Shown here: positions 35,407-45,951 of the stretch, in pieces | How the letters are laid out: every line of letters starts with the position of its first letter | How positions within the stretch are numbered: position 1 is the stretch's first letter | Origin: Mycobacterium sp. MYCO198283 | Lineage (GTDB): Bacteria > Actinomycetota > Actinomycetes > Mycobacteriales > Mycobacteriaceae | Assembly (NCBI RefSeq): GCF_021213805.1 | Contig: NZ_JAJQJI010000006.1 | Coordinates: 264,675-328,674 of the forward strand | Length of the DNA: 64,000 nucleotides | Reading direction: 5' to 3' | Notes under the pieces: generated by a model | What the model was told of the DNA's origin: nothing | Seen by the model: only the letters and a program-made list of their open reading frames with translations | Databases searched by the model: none | Program-made: the position numbers and the translations under genes

Positions 35407-36581
35407 CGCTTGGTGACCGTCCACTGCGTCACCGGCATCGCGGGCCGCCAACCCGTGAAGGCGCCGACGGGTTCGCCCCGGTAGTGCTGGTAGCGGCGCA
35501 GCTCCCCGCCGCGCTCGGTGAAGCCCCGGATCGTGACCGCCTCGGATTCCGCGGTCACCGCGTTCGCCACCAGCCGCCCCCCGACGGGCAGCCGGTCCCA
35601 ACAGGCGTCGAGCAGTCCGGGTCGGGTCAGCCCGCCGCCGAGGAAGACCGCCGACGGCGCCGGGGCGTCAGCGAAGCAATCCGGAGCGGCGCCGCGGGTG
35701 TCGACGGCAACCCCGAACCGCCGCACGTTGCTGACGATCCGCTGGGCGCGGACCGCGTCGCGTTCGAACGTCACGGCGCGACAACCGCCGCCGGACAGAC
35801 ACCACTCGATCGCGATGCTGCCCGCACCGGCGCCGACGTCCCACAGCAGCTCACCGGGCCGCGGCGCCAGCGCGGCGAGCGTCACCGCCCGCATCGACTG
35901 CTTGGTCAACTGGCCGTCGGAGGCGAACCAGTCGTCGGGCCGGGCCTGCAGCACGCGGTCGTCGGGCCGGTAGTCGACAGCGATCACGTGGAGCGGATCG
36001 ACGTCGGCGGGCGGATCGGCCGCCCAGGCGGCGGCGGTGGCCGTGCGGCGGCGTTCGGCGGGGCCGCCGAGTTGCTCCAGCACCGTGAACGCCGAGTCGC
36101 CGCGACCGGTTTCGACGAGCAGACCCGCCAGCGCCGCCGGGGTGTCACCGTCGCGCGACAGCACCACGGCGCGCCCGCCGCGGCGCACCGCGGTGTGGGA
36201 GGCGGCGGTCACCAGGCTGATCACCTCGGTGTCGGCGACCGGCCACCCCAGTCGGGCGCAGGCCAGCGTCACGCTCGACACGTGCGGCAGCACGTCCACC
36301 CGCTCGGCGCCGAACAGCCGCATCACCGTGGCGCCGATGCCGTGCAGCATCGGATCCCCCGACGCCAACACGTGGACATCGGCTTCGGCGCTGTCGAGCA
36401 GGTCGCGCAGCGCGGGGAGCAGCGGCGACGGCAGCTCCCGCCGACGCGCCGTCACCGTGTCGTCGAGCAGCGCGAGCTGCCGCGGCGCGCCGACGATCTC
36501 GGTGGCGCGGCCCAGCTCGCGGCGAGCGGTCGGCGTCAGGCCCGCCAGCCCGTCCGCGCCGATACCGACCACGACGATCAC
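35403..36581 (-). CDS. cobL: Precorrin-6B C5,15-methyltransferase (decarboxylating)
   Basis: Bifunctional enzyme methylating C5 and C15 and decarboxylating the C12 acetate. 392 aa: an N-terminal tetrapyrrole methylase (VVVGIGADGLAGL, LASGDPMLHGIG) and a C-terminal Rossmann methyltransferase (LLWDVGAGAGSIAIEW, about 245-260). GTG start at 36581 with a weak AAGG site; the frame extends upstream but only over the SDR gene. Leads cobL-cobM-cobK. Confidence 0.94.
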   Translation of the reverse strand: MIVVVGIGADGLAGLTPTARRELGRATEIVGAPRQLALLDDTVTARRRELPSPLLPALRDLLDSAEADVHVLASGDPMLHGIGATVMRLFGAERVDVLPHVSSVTLACARLGWPVADTEVISLVTAASHTAVRRGGRAVVLSRDGDTPAALAGLLVETGRGDSAFTVLEQLGGPAERRRTATAAAWAADPPADVDPLHVIAVDYRPDDRVLQARPDDWFASDGQLTKQSMRAVTLAALAPRPGELLWDVGAGAGSIAIEWCLSGGGCRAVTFERDAVRAQRIVSNVRRFGVAVDTRGAAPDCFADAPAPSAVFLGGGLTRPGLLDACWDRLPVGGRLVANAVTAESEAVTIRGFTERGGELRRYQHYRGEPVGAFTGWRPAMPVTQWTVTKR

Positions 36582-36609
36582 CGGCAGGCCTTGCTTCTCG
36601 CGCAAGCGC

Positions 36610-37356
36610 TCATCGGGGCAGCCTCCGCCACACGAACCCCGGCAGCAGCCGCATGCCGAACGCCACCGGGCCGAGCACCCGCGGCACCCACACGGTCCGG
36701 CGGCCCTTCTCCAGCGCCCGCACGGTGGCGTCGGCGACCTGCGCCGGGGTGGTGGCAAACGGCGCCGGGGGCATGCCCGCCGTCATCCGGCCGATCACGA
36801 AGCCCGGCCGCACCAGCAGCAGCGTGGCGCCCGAACCGTGCAGCGCGTCGGCCAGTCCGCTGGCGAAACCGTCGAGACCGGCCTTGGCCGATCCGTAGAC
36901 ATAGTTCGCGCGTCGCACCCGGTTGCCGGCGATCGACGAGAACACCACCAGCGAGCCTGACCCGGCGGCGCGCATGGCCGCCGCCAGCTCCGTCAGCAGG
37001 CTGACCTGCGCCACGTAGTCGGTGTGGACCACCGCGACCGCGTGGGACGCGTCGCGCTCGGCCCGCGCCTGATCGCCCAGCACCCCGAACGCCAGCACCG
37101 CGACGTCGATCCGGCCGTGCGCGGCGACCAGGTCCGCCACCAGCCGGCCGTGCGATGCGACGTCGTCGGCGTCGAAGGCGACGGTGTGCACCGCGGCCGC
37201 CCCGGCTCGGCGCAGCGCCGCCTGCTGCTCGGCAAGCCGGTCCGGGTCGCGGGCGGCCAGCACGATCGTGGCGCCGGCGTGCGCCAACCGGACCGCGACC
37301 TCCCCGCCGATCTCGCTGCGGCCGCCGAACACCACGACCGTCTTCGTGTCGTCCAC
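36610..37356 (-). CDS. Short-chain dehydrogenase (Rv2073c-like, DprE2 paralogue)
   Basis: 248-aa NAD(P)-dependent oxidoreductase. The nucleotide loop GGRSEIGGE (11-19), catalytic Ser (VFSSIAGNR) and YVYGSAK (Tyr/Lys) are present. Its sequence style and position next to cobL match Rv2073c, a paralogue of the arabinan-precursor reductase DprE2; whether it shares that substrate is not known. GTG start with a near-consensus CATAAT hexamer 7 nt upstream. Confidence 0.85.
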   Translation of the reverse strand: MDDTKTVVVFGGRSEIGGEVAVRLAHAGATIVLAARDPDRLAEQQAALRRAGAAAVHTVAFDADDVASHGRLVADLVAAHGRIDVAVLAFGVLGDQARAERDASHAVAVVHTDYVAQVSLLTELAAAMRAAGSGSLVVFSSIAGNRVRRANYVYGSAKAGLDGFASGLADALHGSGATLLLVRPGFVIGRMTAGMPPAPFATTPAQVADATVRALEKGRRTVWVPRVLGPVAFGMRLLPGFVWRRLPR

Positions 37357-37363
37357 GGCAGCG

Positions 37364-37369
37364 ATTATG
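37364..37369 (-). promoter_or_regulatory. -10 hexamer, leaderless start of the SDR gene
   Basis: CATAAT on the minus strand, 7 nt before the GTG at 37356. Confidence 0.55.
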
Positions 37370-37377
37370 TCCTGTAC

Positions 37378-37383
37378 TAGCGT
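37378..37383 (+). promoter_or_regulatory. -10 hexamer of the biliverdin-reductase-like gene
   Basis: TAGCGT, 8 nt before the ATG at 37392. This and the SDR hexamer are back to back in a 35-bp gap, so the promoters must overlap. Confidence 0.45.
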
Positions 37384-37391
37384 GGGTACCG

Positions 37392-37808
37392 ATGGCCCGC
37401 GCTTCGACCACCCGCCTCACCAACGACGCGCTCGCGTTCCTCACCGAGCGTCATCTGGCGATGCTCACGACGCTGCGCGCCGACAATTCGCCGCACGTGG
37501 TGGCGGTCGGCTTCACCTTCGACCCGAAGACCCACATCGCGCGCGTCATCACCACCGGCGGGTCGCAGAAAGCGCTGAACGCCGAACGCGCCGGCGTGGC
37601 GGTGCTGTCGCAGGTCGACGGGGCGCGCTGGCTGTCGCTGGAGGGCCGGTCGACCGTCCACACCGATCCCGAGTCCGTGCGGGACGCCGAACTGCGGTAC
37701 GCGCAGCGCTACCGCACCCCGCGGCCCAACCCGCGCCGGGTGGTCATCGAGGTGCAGATCGAGCGGGTGCTCGGCTCGTCCGAACTGCTCGACCGCTCCG
37801 GCGACTAG
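37392..37808 (+). CDS. F420H2-dependent biliverdin reductase-like protein (Rv2074 family)
   Basis: 138-aa split beta-barrel protein orthologous in context to Rv2074, which reduces biliverdin with F420H2. It has [26 protein letters not shown] (about 15-40) and [12 protein letters not shown], and [18 protein letters not shown] near the C-terminus, matching that family. It differs from the tandem PPOX pair at 25 kb. The last 4 bp overlap the convergent pepE. Confidence 0.85.
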   Translation: MARASTTRLTNDALAFLTERHLAMLTTLRADNSPHVVAVGFTFDPKTHIARVITTGGSQKALNAERAGVAVLSQVDGARWLSLEGRSTVHTDPESVRDAELRYAQRYRTPRPNPRRVVIEVQIERVLGSSELLDRSGD

Positions 37809-38941
37809 GCCGACGCCCAGCCCGGCACCACGACGAGCTCATGCGGCCGGTGGTTGACCGGCAGCGCCCCGTCGTCGGTGACGATCACGATGTCCTCGAT
37901 CCGCGCACCCCAGCTCCCGGGGAAGTAGACGCCGGGTTCGATGCTGAACGCCATACCCGGCCGCAGTTCGACGGCGTTCCCGGCGACGATGTACGGCTCC
38001 TCGTGCACCGAGAGCCCGATGCCGTGGCCGGTGCGGTGCACGAAGTACTCCCCCAGCCCGGCGGCCGTCAGCTCGTCGCGCGCGGCGGCGTCGACCTGCT
38101 CGGCGGTCACCCCCGGCCGTACCGCCGCGACCGCCGCCTGCTGCGCGCGCTGCAGCACCGCGTAGTGCTGCGCGACCTCCGCGGTCGGCTCGCCGAGGCT
38201 GTAGGTGCGGGTGCAGTCGGAGTGGTAGCCCGGCTCATACGGCCCGCCGATGTCGACGACCACGACGTCGCCGGCCCGCAACACGCGGTCGGAGCATTCG
38301 TGATGCGGGTCGGCCCCGTGCGGACCGGAGCCGACGATGACGAACGCCACATCCGAATGACCCTCGGCGACAATGGCTTCGGCGATGTCGGCTGCGACGT
38401 CGGCCTCGGTGCGGCCCGGTACGAGGAATCCGGGCACCCGCGCGTGCACGCGGTCGATCGCGGCGCCGGCGCGGCGGAGCGCGTCGATCTCCGCATCGTC
38501 TTTGATCATGCGTAGCTCGCGCAGCACGTCGGTCGCCAACACCGGCACGGCGCCCAGCAGATCGGTCAGCGGCAGCAGGTGCAGCGCGGGCATGGCCTCG
38601 GTGACGGCGACCGAGCCGCCGCTCAGCGCCTCGGCCACCAGCCGGTACGGGTCTTCGCCGTCGACCCAGTCCTGCACCGGCAGAACGAGTTCCGGGATCG
38701 CCGACTCCTTCAGCGAGGCCAGTTCCAGGCGCGGCACCACGACCGTCGGGGGGCGGCCGTCGGCGGGGACGACGAGCGCGGTGAGCCGCTCGAAGGTCTG
38801 CGCCCGCGAGCCGGTGAGATAGCGCAGGTCATAACCGGGCGTCACGACCAGCCCGTCCAGACCGGCCGCGGCGGCGCCCGCCGCCGCCCGCGCCAACCGG
38901 CGCCCGTACACGTCGGCACCGAAGCGCTCACCGCTGCTCAT
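37805..38941 (-). CDS. pepE: M24-family aminopeptidase/dipeptidase PepE
   Basis: Metallopeptidase of 378 aa, probably an Xaa-Pro dipeptidase/aminopeptidase. The pita-bread fold has its metal ligands in [20 protein letters not shown] (two Asp), [15 protein letters not shown] (His) and [19 protein letters not shown] (two Glu). The N-terminal creatinase-like half includes [17 protein letters not shown]. In M. tuberculosis the same gene (Rv2089c) also precedes the exonuclease. TAGCCT lies 7 nt before the ATG. Confidence 0.93.
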   Translation of the reverse strand: MSSGERFGADVYGRRLARAAAGAAAAGLDGLVVTPGYDLRYLTGSRAQTFERLTALVVPADGRPPTVVVPRLELASLKESAIPELVLPVQDWVDGEDPYRLVAEALSGGSVAVTEAMPALHLLPLTDLLGAVPVLATDVLRELRMIKDDAEIDALRRAGAAIDRVHARVPGFLVPGRTEADVAADIAEAIVAEGHSDVAFVIVGSGPHGADPHHECSDRVLRAGDVVVVDIGGPYEPGYHSDCTRTYSLGEPTAEVAQHYAVLQRAQQAAVAAVRPGVTAEQVDAAARDELTAAGLGEYFVHRTGHGIGLSVHEEPYIVAGNAVELRPGMAFSIEPGVYFPGSWGARIEDIVIVTDDGALPVNHRPHELVVVPGWASA

Positions 38942-38948
38942 GACCGCA

Positions 38949-38954
38949 AGGCTA
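38949..38954 (-). promoter_or_regulatory. -10 hexamer, leaderless start of pepE
   Basis: TAGCCT on the minus strand, 7 nt before the ATG at 38941. Confidence 0.45.
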
Positions 38955-38983
38955 GTGCGCCGGAGGCCGGCGGGAGAGCCTGG

Positions 38984-38989
38984 CAGGAT
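38984..38989 (+). promoter_or_regulatory. Possible -10 of the 5'-3' exonuclease gene
   Basis: CAGGAT, 6 nt before the ATG at 38996. Confidence 0.35.
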
Positions 38990-38995
38990 GACGCC

Positions 38996-39949
38996 ATGGC
39001 CGCACCGCTGCTGCTCCTCGACGGCGCGAGCATGTGGTTCCGCTCGTTCTTCGGCGTCCCGACCTCCGTCAGGTCACCCGACGGCCGTCCGGTCAACGCC
39101 GTCCGCGGGTTCCTCGACGCGGTGGCGACGGTGATCACCCGCGAGCGGCCCCGCCGCCTGGTGGTGTGCCGCGACGACGACTGGCGACCGCAGTGGCGCG
39201 TCGAGGCCATCCCGACCTACAAGGCGCACCGGGTCGCCGAGGAAGCACCCGGCGACAGCCCGGACGTCGAGGTCGTACCCGACGAGCTGACCCCGCAGGT
39301 GGAGGTCATCTTCGACATCCTCGACGCATTCGGCATCTGCACGGCCGGCGCGCCCGAGCACGAGGCCGACGACGTCCTCGGCACGCTGACCGCCCGCGAG
39401 ACCACCGATCCCGTCGTCGTCGTCAGCGGCGACCGCGACCTGCTGCAGCTCGTCGCCGACGACCCGGTGGCCGTCCGCGTGCTCTACCTGGGCAAGGGAC
39501 TGAGCGGCGCCGTGCACTGGGGACCGACGGAGGTCGCCGAGAAGTACGGCGTACCGATCGACCGCGCCGGCCCCGCCTACGCCGAGCTGGCGCTGCTGCG
39601 CGGCGATCCGTCCGACGGCCTTCCCGGGGTGGCCGGAATCGGGGAGAAGACCGCCGCGACCCTCCTGGCTCGGCACGGCTCGCTCGCCGCCATCGTCGCG
39701 GCCGCCCAGGATCCGGGCTCCGCGATGTCAAAGGCTTACCGGCGCAGGATCATCGACGCGCTCGACTACATCGGGCGGGCCGAGTCGGTGGTGCGGGTGG
39801 CGTCCGACGCCCCGGTCACCATGAGCACCGTCAGCGACGAGCTACCGCTCGCCGCGCGCGATCCGCACCGGGTCGTCGAGCTCGCCGAGCGCCACGGTGT
39901 CACCTCGTCCATCGGACGATTGCAGCGTGCGCTCGACGCGCTGCCGTAG
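38996..39949 (+). CDS. 5'-3' exonuclease (FEN/PolA N-terminal-like)
   Basis: 317-aa nuclease of the 5'-3' exonuclease family, acting on 5' flaps in DNA repair or Okazaki processing. Metal-binding acidic motifs are visible: [39 protein letters not shown] and [11 protein letters not shown]. The helix-hairpin-helix [16 protein letters not shown] lies near 205-220. It matches Rv2090. It ends 1 bp before the convergent DUF4333 gene. Confidence 0.9.
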   Translation: MAAPLLLLDGASMWFRSFFGVPTSVRSPDGRPVNAVRGFLDAVATVITRERPRRLVVCRDDDWRPQWRVEAIPTYKAHRVAEEAPGDSPDVEVVPDELTPQVEVIFDILDAFGICTAGAPEHEADDVLGTLTARETTDPVVVVSGDRDLLQLVADDPVAVRVLYLGKGLSGAVHWGPTEVAEKYGVPIDRAGPAYAELALLRGDPSDGLPGVAGIGEKTAATLLARHGSLAAIVAAAQDPGSAMSKAYRRRIIDALDYIGRAESVVRVASDAPVTMSTVSDELPLAARDPHRVVELAERHGVTSSIGRLQRALDALP

Positions 39950-39950
39950 C

Positions 39951-40829
39951 TCAGGTGGGCCGACCGACCTCGTAGGTGCCGTCGTTGCCGCGGAACGTGA
40001 CGCGCACCGTGCGCTCGGAGCCGTCGATATCCACCTTGCACTCGAAGGACTTACCGTCCTCGACCTTGATGTTCCGGCCGTCCGCGCAGCGCACGTTGTC
40101 GACGTTCTTCGCGCCGAACCCCTCGTTGCCGCCGGCGGTCAGCACGCGCTGCACGCCTTCTTGGGCCTTGTTGACGTCCAACTCGGTGGTGACGAAGAAT
40201 CCCGGCTTCCAGAAGCCGAGCACCCCGAGCGCGGCGAGCGCCACCACGGCGACGACCCCGAGGATCCCCCAAACCGCTCTCCTGGACCGCTTCTGCGGTT
40301 CGCCGCCCGGCTGGCCGAAGTCGTAGCCGCTCGGCTGACCGTACTGGCCGGGCTGACCGTACTGGCCGGGCTGGGCGTACTGGCCGTACTGGGCGTACTG
40401 CTGACCGTACGACTGGCCGGCCTCGCCGTACTGGCCCGGCTGTCCGTACTGGCCCGGCGGGGCGTACTGGCCCGGCGGGGCGTATGGGTTGTACTGCGCG
40501 GCGTCGTATCCGGTGGGCTGGGCGTACTGCGACGGTTCGCCGTAGGAGCCCGGCTGCGGGTACTGGCCCGGCTGCGGCGGGTAGCCCGGCGACGCCGGAT
40601 ACGACGGCGGCGGTGTGCCGAACTGGGTGGTCTGCTGCTCCTGCCCGGCGACCGGCTGCCCGTAGCCGGACTGCGGCCCCGCATAGGCGGACGGATCCCA
40701 CGACGGCGCAGCCGGTGCCGGCTGCTCGGGCGACGACTCCGGCGGCTGGCTGGGCGTCTCGGTGGTGGGCTGATCGCCGCCGCCGGCCGACCACTGCTGC
40801 TGCGGGTCGGGCTCCTGCGGTCCGGTCAT
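39951..40829 (-). CDS. DUF4333 membrane protein with Gln/Pro/Gly/Tyr-rich N-terminus
   Basis: 292 aa. Residues 1 to about 180 are low complexity with many GQYGQPGQY- and [13 protein letters not shown] units, predicted disordered and cytosolic. A single membrane helix (about 190-210, [18 protein letters not shown]) leads to an exported DUF4333 domain with two cysteines ([20 protein letters not shown]). The mycobacterial DUF4333 family includes Rv2091c, which sits at this position. The ATG at 40829 has a GGAGA site; an upstream GTG at 40871 is less likely. Function unknown. Confidence 0.82.
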   Translation of the reverse strand: MTGPQEPDPQQQWSAGGGDQPTTETPSQPPESSPEQPAPAAPSWDPSAYAGPQSGYGQPVAGQEQQTTQFGTPPPSYPASPGYPPQPGQYPQPGSYGEPSQYAQPTGYDAAQYNPYAPPGQYAPPGQYGQPGQYGEAGQSYGQQYAQYGQYAQPGQYGQPGQYGQPSGYDFGQPGGEPQKRSRRAVWGILGVVAVVALAALGVLGFWKPGFFVTTELDVNKAQEGVQRVLTAGGNEGFGAKNVDNVRCADGRNIKVEDGKSFECKVDIDGSERTVRVTFRGNDGTYEVGRPT

Positions 40830-40874
40830 CGGTTCTCCGTTCGTCACGCTTGTCACGGTGCCGTCGGGCACACC

Positions 40875-43640
40875 TTACCCGCTATCAACAGCGACAACGC
40901 CGCGTCTGACGGCCGCGATCGCGCGTTTCGCGGCGGCCCGCAGCGCCGCGTCGGGGGCGGTCAACCGCACCTGGTCGAGCAGGTCGAGCACCTGTCGACA
41001 CCACCGCACGAAGTCCCCCGCCGACAGGGTCGTGCCCGTGCCGGCGGCGTCGGACGCGGCGAGCGCCGAAGTGAGGTCGGCGGTCGACGCCCACCGGTAG
41101 ACCGCCGTCACGAAGCCGTCGTCGGGCTCACGCGACAGCGGCACGCGGTGGCGTTGCTCGTCGCCGCGCAGCGCCGCCGAGAGCCGGCGGGTGGCGGTGA
41201 GCGCCCGCCGCAGATCGGCGGTCGGTACCTCGACCCCCGCCGGTGACGGGCCGTCGCCGCCGCGGCTCTCGTACAGCACCGCCGACACGACGGCGGCCAG
41301 CTCGGCGGGCTGCAGACCCGTCCAGGCGCCGCTGCGCAGGCACTCGGCCACCAGGAGGTCGCTTTCGGAGTAGATGCGCGCGAGCAACCGGCCGTCGTCG
41401 GTGACGCGCGGGTCGCCGTCGCCGTCGCCACCCTCGATGAAACCCCGCTCGGTGAGCAGGCCGACGATGCGGTCGAAGGTGCGCGCCAGGGAGTTCGTCG
41501 CGCCGGCGATCTTCTGCTGCAGCACCGCGTTGTCACGCTCCACGCGCAGATAGCGTTCGGCGACGCGGGCTTTGGCCTCACGGTCGGCGAGCCGATTGGC
41601 GGGATGGCGCCGCAGAGCTTCCCGCAACGTCAGCAGTTCGGGATCGATGTCGGGGTCGCCGCTGCTCCGCCGCCGACGGCTGGGTACCTCCAGGCCCTCG
41701 GCGGCCGACCGCAGCGCCGACGCCAGGTCCCGGCGCACGCGGGGCTGGCGGTACTCGACGCGTTTGGGCAGCGCCATCGAGCCGATCGGTCCGGCGCTCC
41801 CCGGATAGTCCGCCGACGAGATGCGTCCGGCCCACCGGTTCTCGGTGAGCACCACCGGCCGCGGATCGGTCGGATCCCGGTCGGCTTCCAGGACGACGGC
41901 CACCCCTTCGCGGCGCCCGTGCGGGATCGCGATGATGTCGCCGCGGCGCAACCCGGCCAGCGCCTCGCCCGCGGCGCGACGGCGCTGCACACGGCCAGCG
42001 CGCGCCTGCGCGCGTTCGCGCTCGCTGATCGTGGCCCGCAACCGGGCGAAATCGAGGACGGTGTCGGCGTCGCCGCCGAGCTCGGCGCGGATCTCGCCGA
42101 GCAGCCGCTCCCCGCGGCGCAGCCCCTTGACGAGGCCGACGACCGACCGGTCCGCCTGATACTGGGCGAACGACCGCTCCAGCAGCCGGTGCGCCTGTTC
42201 CGGCCCGAGCTGGTTCACCAGGTTGATCGTCATGTTGTAGGACGGCGAGAACGAGCTGCGCAGCGGGAACGTGCGCGTCGACGCCAGGCCGGCGATGTTC
42301 GCCGGCTCCGCCGTCTCGTCGTTCGGATGCCACAGCACGACCGCGTGGCCCTCGACGTCGATGCCGCGACGACCGGCGCGGCCGGTGAGCTGGGTGTACT
42401 CGCCCGGCGTGAGCGCGGCGTGCTGCTCGCCGTTGAACTTGACGAGCCGCTCGAGCACCACGGTCCGGGCGGGCATGTTGATGCCCAGCGCCAGTGTCTC
42501 GGTCGCGAACACCACCTTGATGAGGCCCGCGGTGAACAGCTCCTCCACCGTGTGCCGGAACACCGGCAGCAGCCCGGCGTGGTGAGCCGCGAGCCCGCGC
42601 AGCAGCCCCTCGCGCCACTCGTGGTAGCCGAGCACCACCAGATCGCGTTCGGGCAGGTCGGCACACCGCCGGTCGACGATCTCGGCGATGCGGCCGCGTT
42701 CGGCCTCGGTGGTGAGCCGCAGCGGCGACCGCAGGCACTGCGCGACGGCGGCGTCGCAACCGGCGCGGGAGAACACGAAGGTGATCGCCGGGAGTAGGCC
42801 GTCGGCGTCCAGGGCGGAGATCACGTCCGGGCGGGACGGTTGACGGTACAGACGCGGCCGGTCACGGCCGTCCCGACCTCGGCGGCGAGGCTGCCAGTCG
42901 GTGAGCCGGTCGGCCTCCCGCCGGTGCGCGATGTGGCGCAGCAGGTCGGGGTCGACCAGCGTGGGTGTGCCGGCGCGGCCGGGCATCGTGCGGTCGTAGT
43001 CGAACAGGTCGAAGATCCGCTTGCCGACCATGACGTGCTGCCACAGCGGCACCGGTCGGTGCTCGTCGACCACCACCGTCGTGTCGCCGCGGACGGTCGT
43101 GATCCAGCCGCCGAACTCCTCGGCGTTGCTCACGGTCGCCGACAGGCTCACCAGCCGCACCTCGTCGGGCAGGTGCAGGATCACCTCTTCCCACACGGCG
43201 CCGCGCATCCGGTCGGCGAGGAAGTGCACCTCGTCCATCACCACGTGCGACAGGCCGGCCAGCGCCGGCGAGTCGGCGTAGAGCATGTTGCGCAGCACCT
43301 CGGTGGTCATCACCACCACCGGGGCGTCGGCGTTGACGGCCTGGTCGCCGGTCAGCAGGCCGATGCGCTGTGGACCGTAGCGCCGCACCAGGTCGGCGTG
43401 CTTCTGGTTGCTGAGCGCCTTGATCGGCGTCGTGTAGAAGCACTTGCGGCCCGCCGCCAACGCCAGGTGCACCGCGAACTCGCCGACCACCGTCTTGCCG
43501 GCCCCGGTCGGCGCGCAGACCAGTACACCGTGGCCCTGTTCGAGCGCGGCGCACGCCCGCTGCTGGAAGTCGTCGAGGGTGAACTCGAGGAGATCGGTGA
43601 ACGCCGCCAGCTGAGGTCCGGTGGCGGTCTCAGGTGACAT
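40875..43640 (-). CDS. helY: Ski2-like DExH helicase HelY
   Basis: 921-aa ATP-dependent RNA/DNA helicase of the Ski2/Mtr4 family. Motifs: Walker A APTGAGKT (about 34-41), DEVH (about 135-138), SLSAT, and motif [15 protein letters not shown] winged-helix and a long helical C-terminal part follow, matching the size of Rv2092c. The ATG at 43640 overlaps tatC by 11 bp (43630-43640), so the tat genes and helY are coupled. RNA turnover is the likely role, by homology. Confidence 0.93.
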   Translation of the reverse strand: MSPETATGPQLAAFTDLLEFTLDDFQQRACAALEQGHGVLVCAPTGAGKTVVGEFAVHLALAAGRKCFYTTPIKALSNQKHADLVRRYGPQRIGLLTGDQAVNADAPVVVMTTEVLRNMLYADSPALAGLSHVVMDEVHFLADRMRGAVWEEVILHLPDEVRLVSLSATVSNAEEFGGWITTVRGDTTVVVDEHRPVPLWQHVMVGKRIFDLFDYDRTMPGRAGTPTLVDPDLLRHIAHRREADRLTDWQPRRRGRDGRDRPRLYRQPSRPDVISALDADGLLPAITFVFSRAGCDAAVAQCLRSPLRLTTEAERGRIAEIVDRRCADLPERDLVVLGYHEWREGLLRGLAAHHAGLLPVFRHTVEELFTAGLIKVVFATETLALGINMPARTVVLERLVKFNGEQHAALTPGEYTQLTGRAGRRGIDVEGHAVVLWHPNDETAEPANIAGLASTRTFPLRSSFSPSYNMTINLVNQLGPEQAHRLLERSFAQYQADRSVVGLVKGLRRGERLLGEIRAELGGDADTVLDFARLRATISERERAQARAGRVQRRRAAGEALAGLRRGDIIAIPHGRREGVAVVLEADRDPTDPRPVVLTENRWAGRISSADYPGSAGPIGSMALPKRVEYRQPRVRRDLASALRSAAEGLEVPSRRRRSSGDPDIDPELLTLREALRRHPANRLADREAKARVAERYLRVERDNAVLQQKIAGATNSLARTFDRIVGLLTERGFIEGGDGDGDPRVTDDGRLLARIYSESDLLVAECLRSGAWTGLQPAELAAVVSAVLYESRGGDGPSPAGVEVPTADLRRALTATRRLSAALRGDEQRHRVPLSREPDDGFVTAVYRWASTADLTSALAASDAAGTGTTLSAGDFVRWCRQVLDLLDQVRLTAPDAALRAAAKRAIAAVRRGVVAVDSG

Positions 43641-44583
43641 CGTCGTGTCCGGAGCTGCTGCTGTGGACAGCGATGTCCGACGGCGCCGGCGGCGGTGACG
43701 GCGGCTCGATCGGCGCCGCCTCGTCATCGGGCACCACCGGGCGCGCCGCCTCGCGCTTGGCCTTGCGCTTGTCGTGCACACGGGCGATCTGGACGGCGAG
43801 TTCCAGCAGCACCGTCAGCGCGAAGCCGAGCGCCAGCATCGAGAACGGGTCGGACCCGGGTGTGGCGAACGCCGCGAACACGAAGACCCCGAAGATCAGC
43901 CCCCGCCGCCACGCCTTGAGCCGCGCGTAGCTGAGGATGCCCACGACGTTCAGCATCACGATCAGCAGCGGCAATTCGAAGCCGATGCCGAACACCATCA
44001 GCAGGTTGATCAGGAAGCCGAAGTAGCGGTCACCCGAGAGCGCCGTCACCTGGACGTCGCTGCCGACCGTGAGCAGGAAGTCGAGTGCCTTGGCCAGCAC
44101 GAAGTACGCCAGCAGCGCACCGCCGACGAACAGCGCCGCCGCCGAGCCGACGAACGCGACGGCGAAGCGCCGTTCGTTGCGGTACAGCCCCGGGGTGATG
44201 AACGCCCACAGCTGATAGAGCCACACCGGGCAGGCCAGCACGGTGCCCGCCGTCAACGCCACCTTGAGGCGGAGCATGAACTGGTCGAACGGCGCGGTCG
44301 CCAGCAGCCGGCAACCCCCGTCGGCGCTGAGCTCCGCGCGCGCCGACGCGGGCAGCGCGCAGTACGGTCCGCGTAGCCACTCACCGAGGCTGTCGGTGCC
44401 GAAGATGCCGTGGCTGTACCAGAAGAAGCCCAGGACGGTCGTGACGACGATGGCCGCCACCGCGATCAACAGCCGGGTGCGCAGCTCGCGGAGGTGATCG
44501 ACCAGCGACATGGTGCCGTCCGGGTTCACCTTGCCGCGACGGCGGCGGGGATCCAGTCGCTTCAGGACGCCAGGAAGTCTCAC
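43630..44583 (-). CDS. tatC: Twin-arginine translocase TatC
   Basis: 317-aa core Tat subunit with six membrane helices that recognises RR signal peptides and exports folded proteins. The N-terminal [18 protein letters not shown] (about 25-42) and the conserved [21 protein letters not shown] segment (about 110-130) identify it. The C-terminus is extended and charged, with a Pro/Ser-rich tail to about residue 317. Lies between tatA and helY. Confidence 0.96.
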   Translation of the reverse strand: MRLPGVLKRLDPRRRRGKVNPDGTMSLVDHLRELRTRLLIAVAAIVVTTVLGFFWYSHGIFGTDSLGEWLRGPYCALPASARAELSADGGCRLLATAPFDQFMLRLKVALTAGTVLACPVWLYQLWAFITPGLYRNERRFAVAFVGSAAALFVGGALLAYFVLAKALDFLLTVGSDVQVTALSGDRYFGFLINLLMVFGIGFELPLLIVMLNVVGILSYARLKAWRRGLIFGVFVFAAFATPGSDPFSMLALGFALTVLLELAVQIARVHDKRKAKREAARPVVPDDEAAPIEPPSPPPAPSDIAVHSSSSGHDDVT

Positions 44584-44634
44584 CGGTTCAGAATCGAGGG
44601 CGCCACCGGAGGCGGCGCGAAGTCAGCGGCGACG

Positions 44635-44889
44635 CTACGCCGATCGGGCGTCGGTGTGACCGGGCTCGGGGCCCGGCCGCGGCGCCTCGGCGGGCTCCGC
44701 TACGCGCTCGGAGGACACCGGTGTGGCCGGCCGTTCCTTGCCGTCGTTCTGGAGCTCCTTCACCTCGGACTTGAAGATCCGCAGCGACTTACCCAGCGAG
44801 CGGGCGGCGTCGGGCAGCTTCTTCCAACCGAACAGGATCAGCACGACGATCGCGAGAATCAGCCAGTGCGAGGGCTGCATAGCACCCAT
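44635..44889 (-). CDS. tatA: Twin-arginine translocase TatA
   Basis: 84-aa Tat pore subunit: short N-terminal helix ([19 protein letters not shown], about 8-26), the FGWKKLPD hinge, an amphipathic helix ([16 protein letters not shown]) and an acidic tail. ATG 44889 has a GGAGG site 6 nt away; an internal ATG at 44880 is the alternative. It is upstream of tatC by 51 bp and downstream of pafC by 40 bp. Confidence 0.96.
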   Translation of the reverse strand: MGAMQPSHWLILAIVVLILFGWKKLPDAARSLGKSLRIFKSEVKELQNDGKERPATPVSSERVAEPAEAPRPGPEPGHTDARSA

Positions 44890-44929
44890 CGAAAACCTCC
44901 AGACGTCGCCTCGATAGTACCCCGGCGGC

Positions 44930-45907
44930 TCAATCGACCCCCTCGGGCCGAGACGCGGCCTCATAGGCGCGCAGTGCGGCGACCGCCGCGTCGCGCACCC
45001 GGTCGGCGAGCGAGGACGGCGCCAGCACCTCCACGTCGGCGCCGAATCCCAGCACCAGCCGAGCCATCCACTCCTCCGAGCCGTAGGTCATGACCGCTTC
45101 GCAGCCGCCGTCGGGTGCCTCGCCGACGACCCGCATCGGGTAGTAGTCGAGCATCCACGTCGCCGACGGCGCGATGCGCAGCGACGCCGACGGCAGCGCG
45201 GGGTCGCCGTCGAACAGCGACGTCGCCGGCGGCGCATCCTCGGCCGGGGCGGGCGGCGCGGCGGGCTCGTCGAGCTGCGTCGCGTCGACGATCCGGTCGA
45301 ACCGGAAGAGCCGCACGCCCTCGGCGGTGCGGCACCACGCCTCCAGGTAGCTGTGGTCGCCGACGAGCAACACCCGGATGGGGTCGACGGTGCGGCTGGT
45401 CAACATGTCGTGCGACGCGGAGTAGTACTCGATCGTGAGCGCGTGCCGGTCGCGCACCGCAGCCCGCACCGTCGCGGCGGCGGCGCTCTCTGCGGGGGCC
45501 GGTTCGTCGACGGCGGCTCCGGGGTGGTTGCCCGCCGCGCCCGCCGCCGCCTCGATCTTCGCGATCGCGCTCAGCGCCGCCTCGGGATCGACCATGCCCG
45601 GGATGTCGGCGAGCGCGCGCAGCGCCACCAACACGCCCGTCGCCTCGGTCGAGGTCAACCGCAGCGGATGGTCGATGCCGGCGGAAAAAGTGACGTGGAT
45701 GGTGTTGCCGTCGAACTCCAGGTCGATGAGATCCCCGGGTCCATAGCCCGGCAGGCCGCACATCCACAGCTGGTTGAGGTCATCGCGGAGCTGCTTTTGC
45801 GACACCGCCAGGTCCGCCGCCGCCTCCGCGTGCGTGACGCCGGGATTCGCCTGGAAATACGGCACCATGTTCAGCAGCCGGACCAGCCGCTCCGATACCT
45901 GAGTCAT
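44930..45907 (-). CDS. pafC: WYL-domain regulator PafC
   Basis: 325-aa partner of PafB in the heterodimeric regulator of the LexA/RecA-independent mycobacterial DNA-damage response. N-terminal winged helix-turn-helix ([26 protein letters not shown], residues 19-44, trimmed) then a WYL domain with [11 protein letters not shown] and YYPMRV and a C-terminal WCX extension. The ATG overlaps a 12-codon ORF that separates it from pafB. Confidence 0.93.
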   Translation of the reverse strand: MTQVSERLVRLLNMVPYFQANPGVTHAEAAADLAVSQKQLRDDLNQLWMCGLPGYGPGDLIDLEFDGNTIHVTFSAGIDHPLRLTSTEATGVLVALRALADIPGMVDPEAALSAIAKIEAAAGAAGNHPGAAVDEPAPAESAAAATVRAAVRDRHALTIEYYSASHDMLTSRTVDPIRVLLVGDHSYLEAWCRTAEGVRLFRFDRIVDATQLDEPAAPPAPAEDAPPATSLFDGDPALPSASLRIAPSATWMLDYYPMRVVGEAPDGGCEAVMTYGSEEWMARLVLGFGADVEVLAPSSLADRVRDAAVAALRAYEAASRPEGVD

Positions 45908-45951
45908 GCGCGATCCCGCTCCGCTCCTCGCTGAAAAGTCATGCGCGATCC
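45902..45951. repeat. 35-bp tandem duplication at the pafB-pafC junction
   Basis: AGTCATGCGCGATCC occurs at 45902-45916 and again at 45937-45951, exactly 35 bp apart. One copy contains the pafB stop, the other the pafC start. A single ancestral copy would have overlapped the two genes by ATGA. Confidence 0.8.
45904..45942 (-). CDS. 12-codon ORF linking pafB to pafC
   Basis: ATG 45942 shares ATGA with the pafB stop; its own TGA shares ATGA with the pafC start. The predicted peptide is [12 protein letters not shown]. It is created by the 35-bp duplication. It carries a purine-rich GAGGAGCGGAGCGGG that can serve as the pafC ribosome site. Whether the peptide matters is unknown; it may only keep coupling intact. 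Confidence 0.4.
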   Translation of the reverse strand: MTFQRGAERDRA

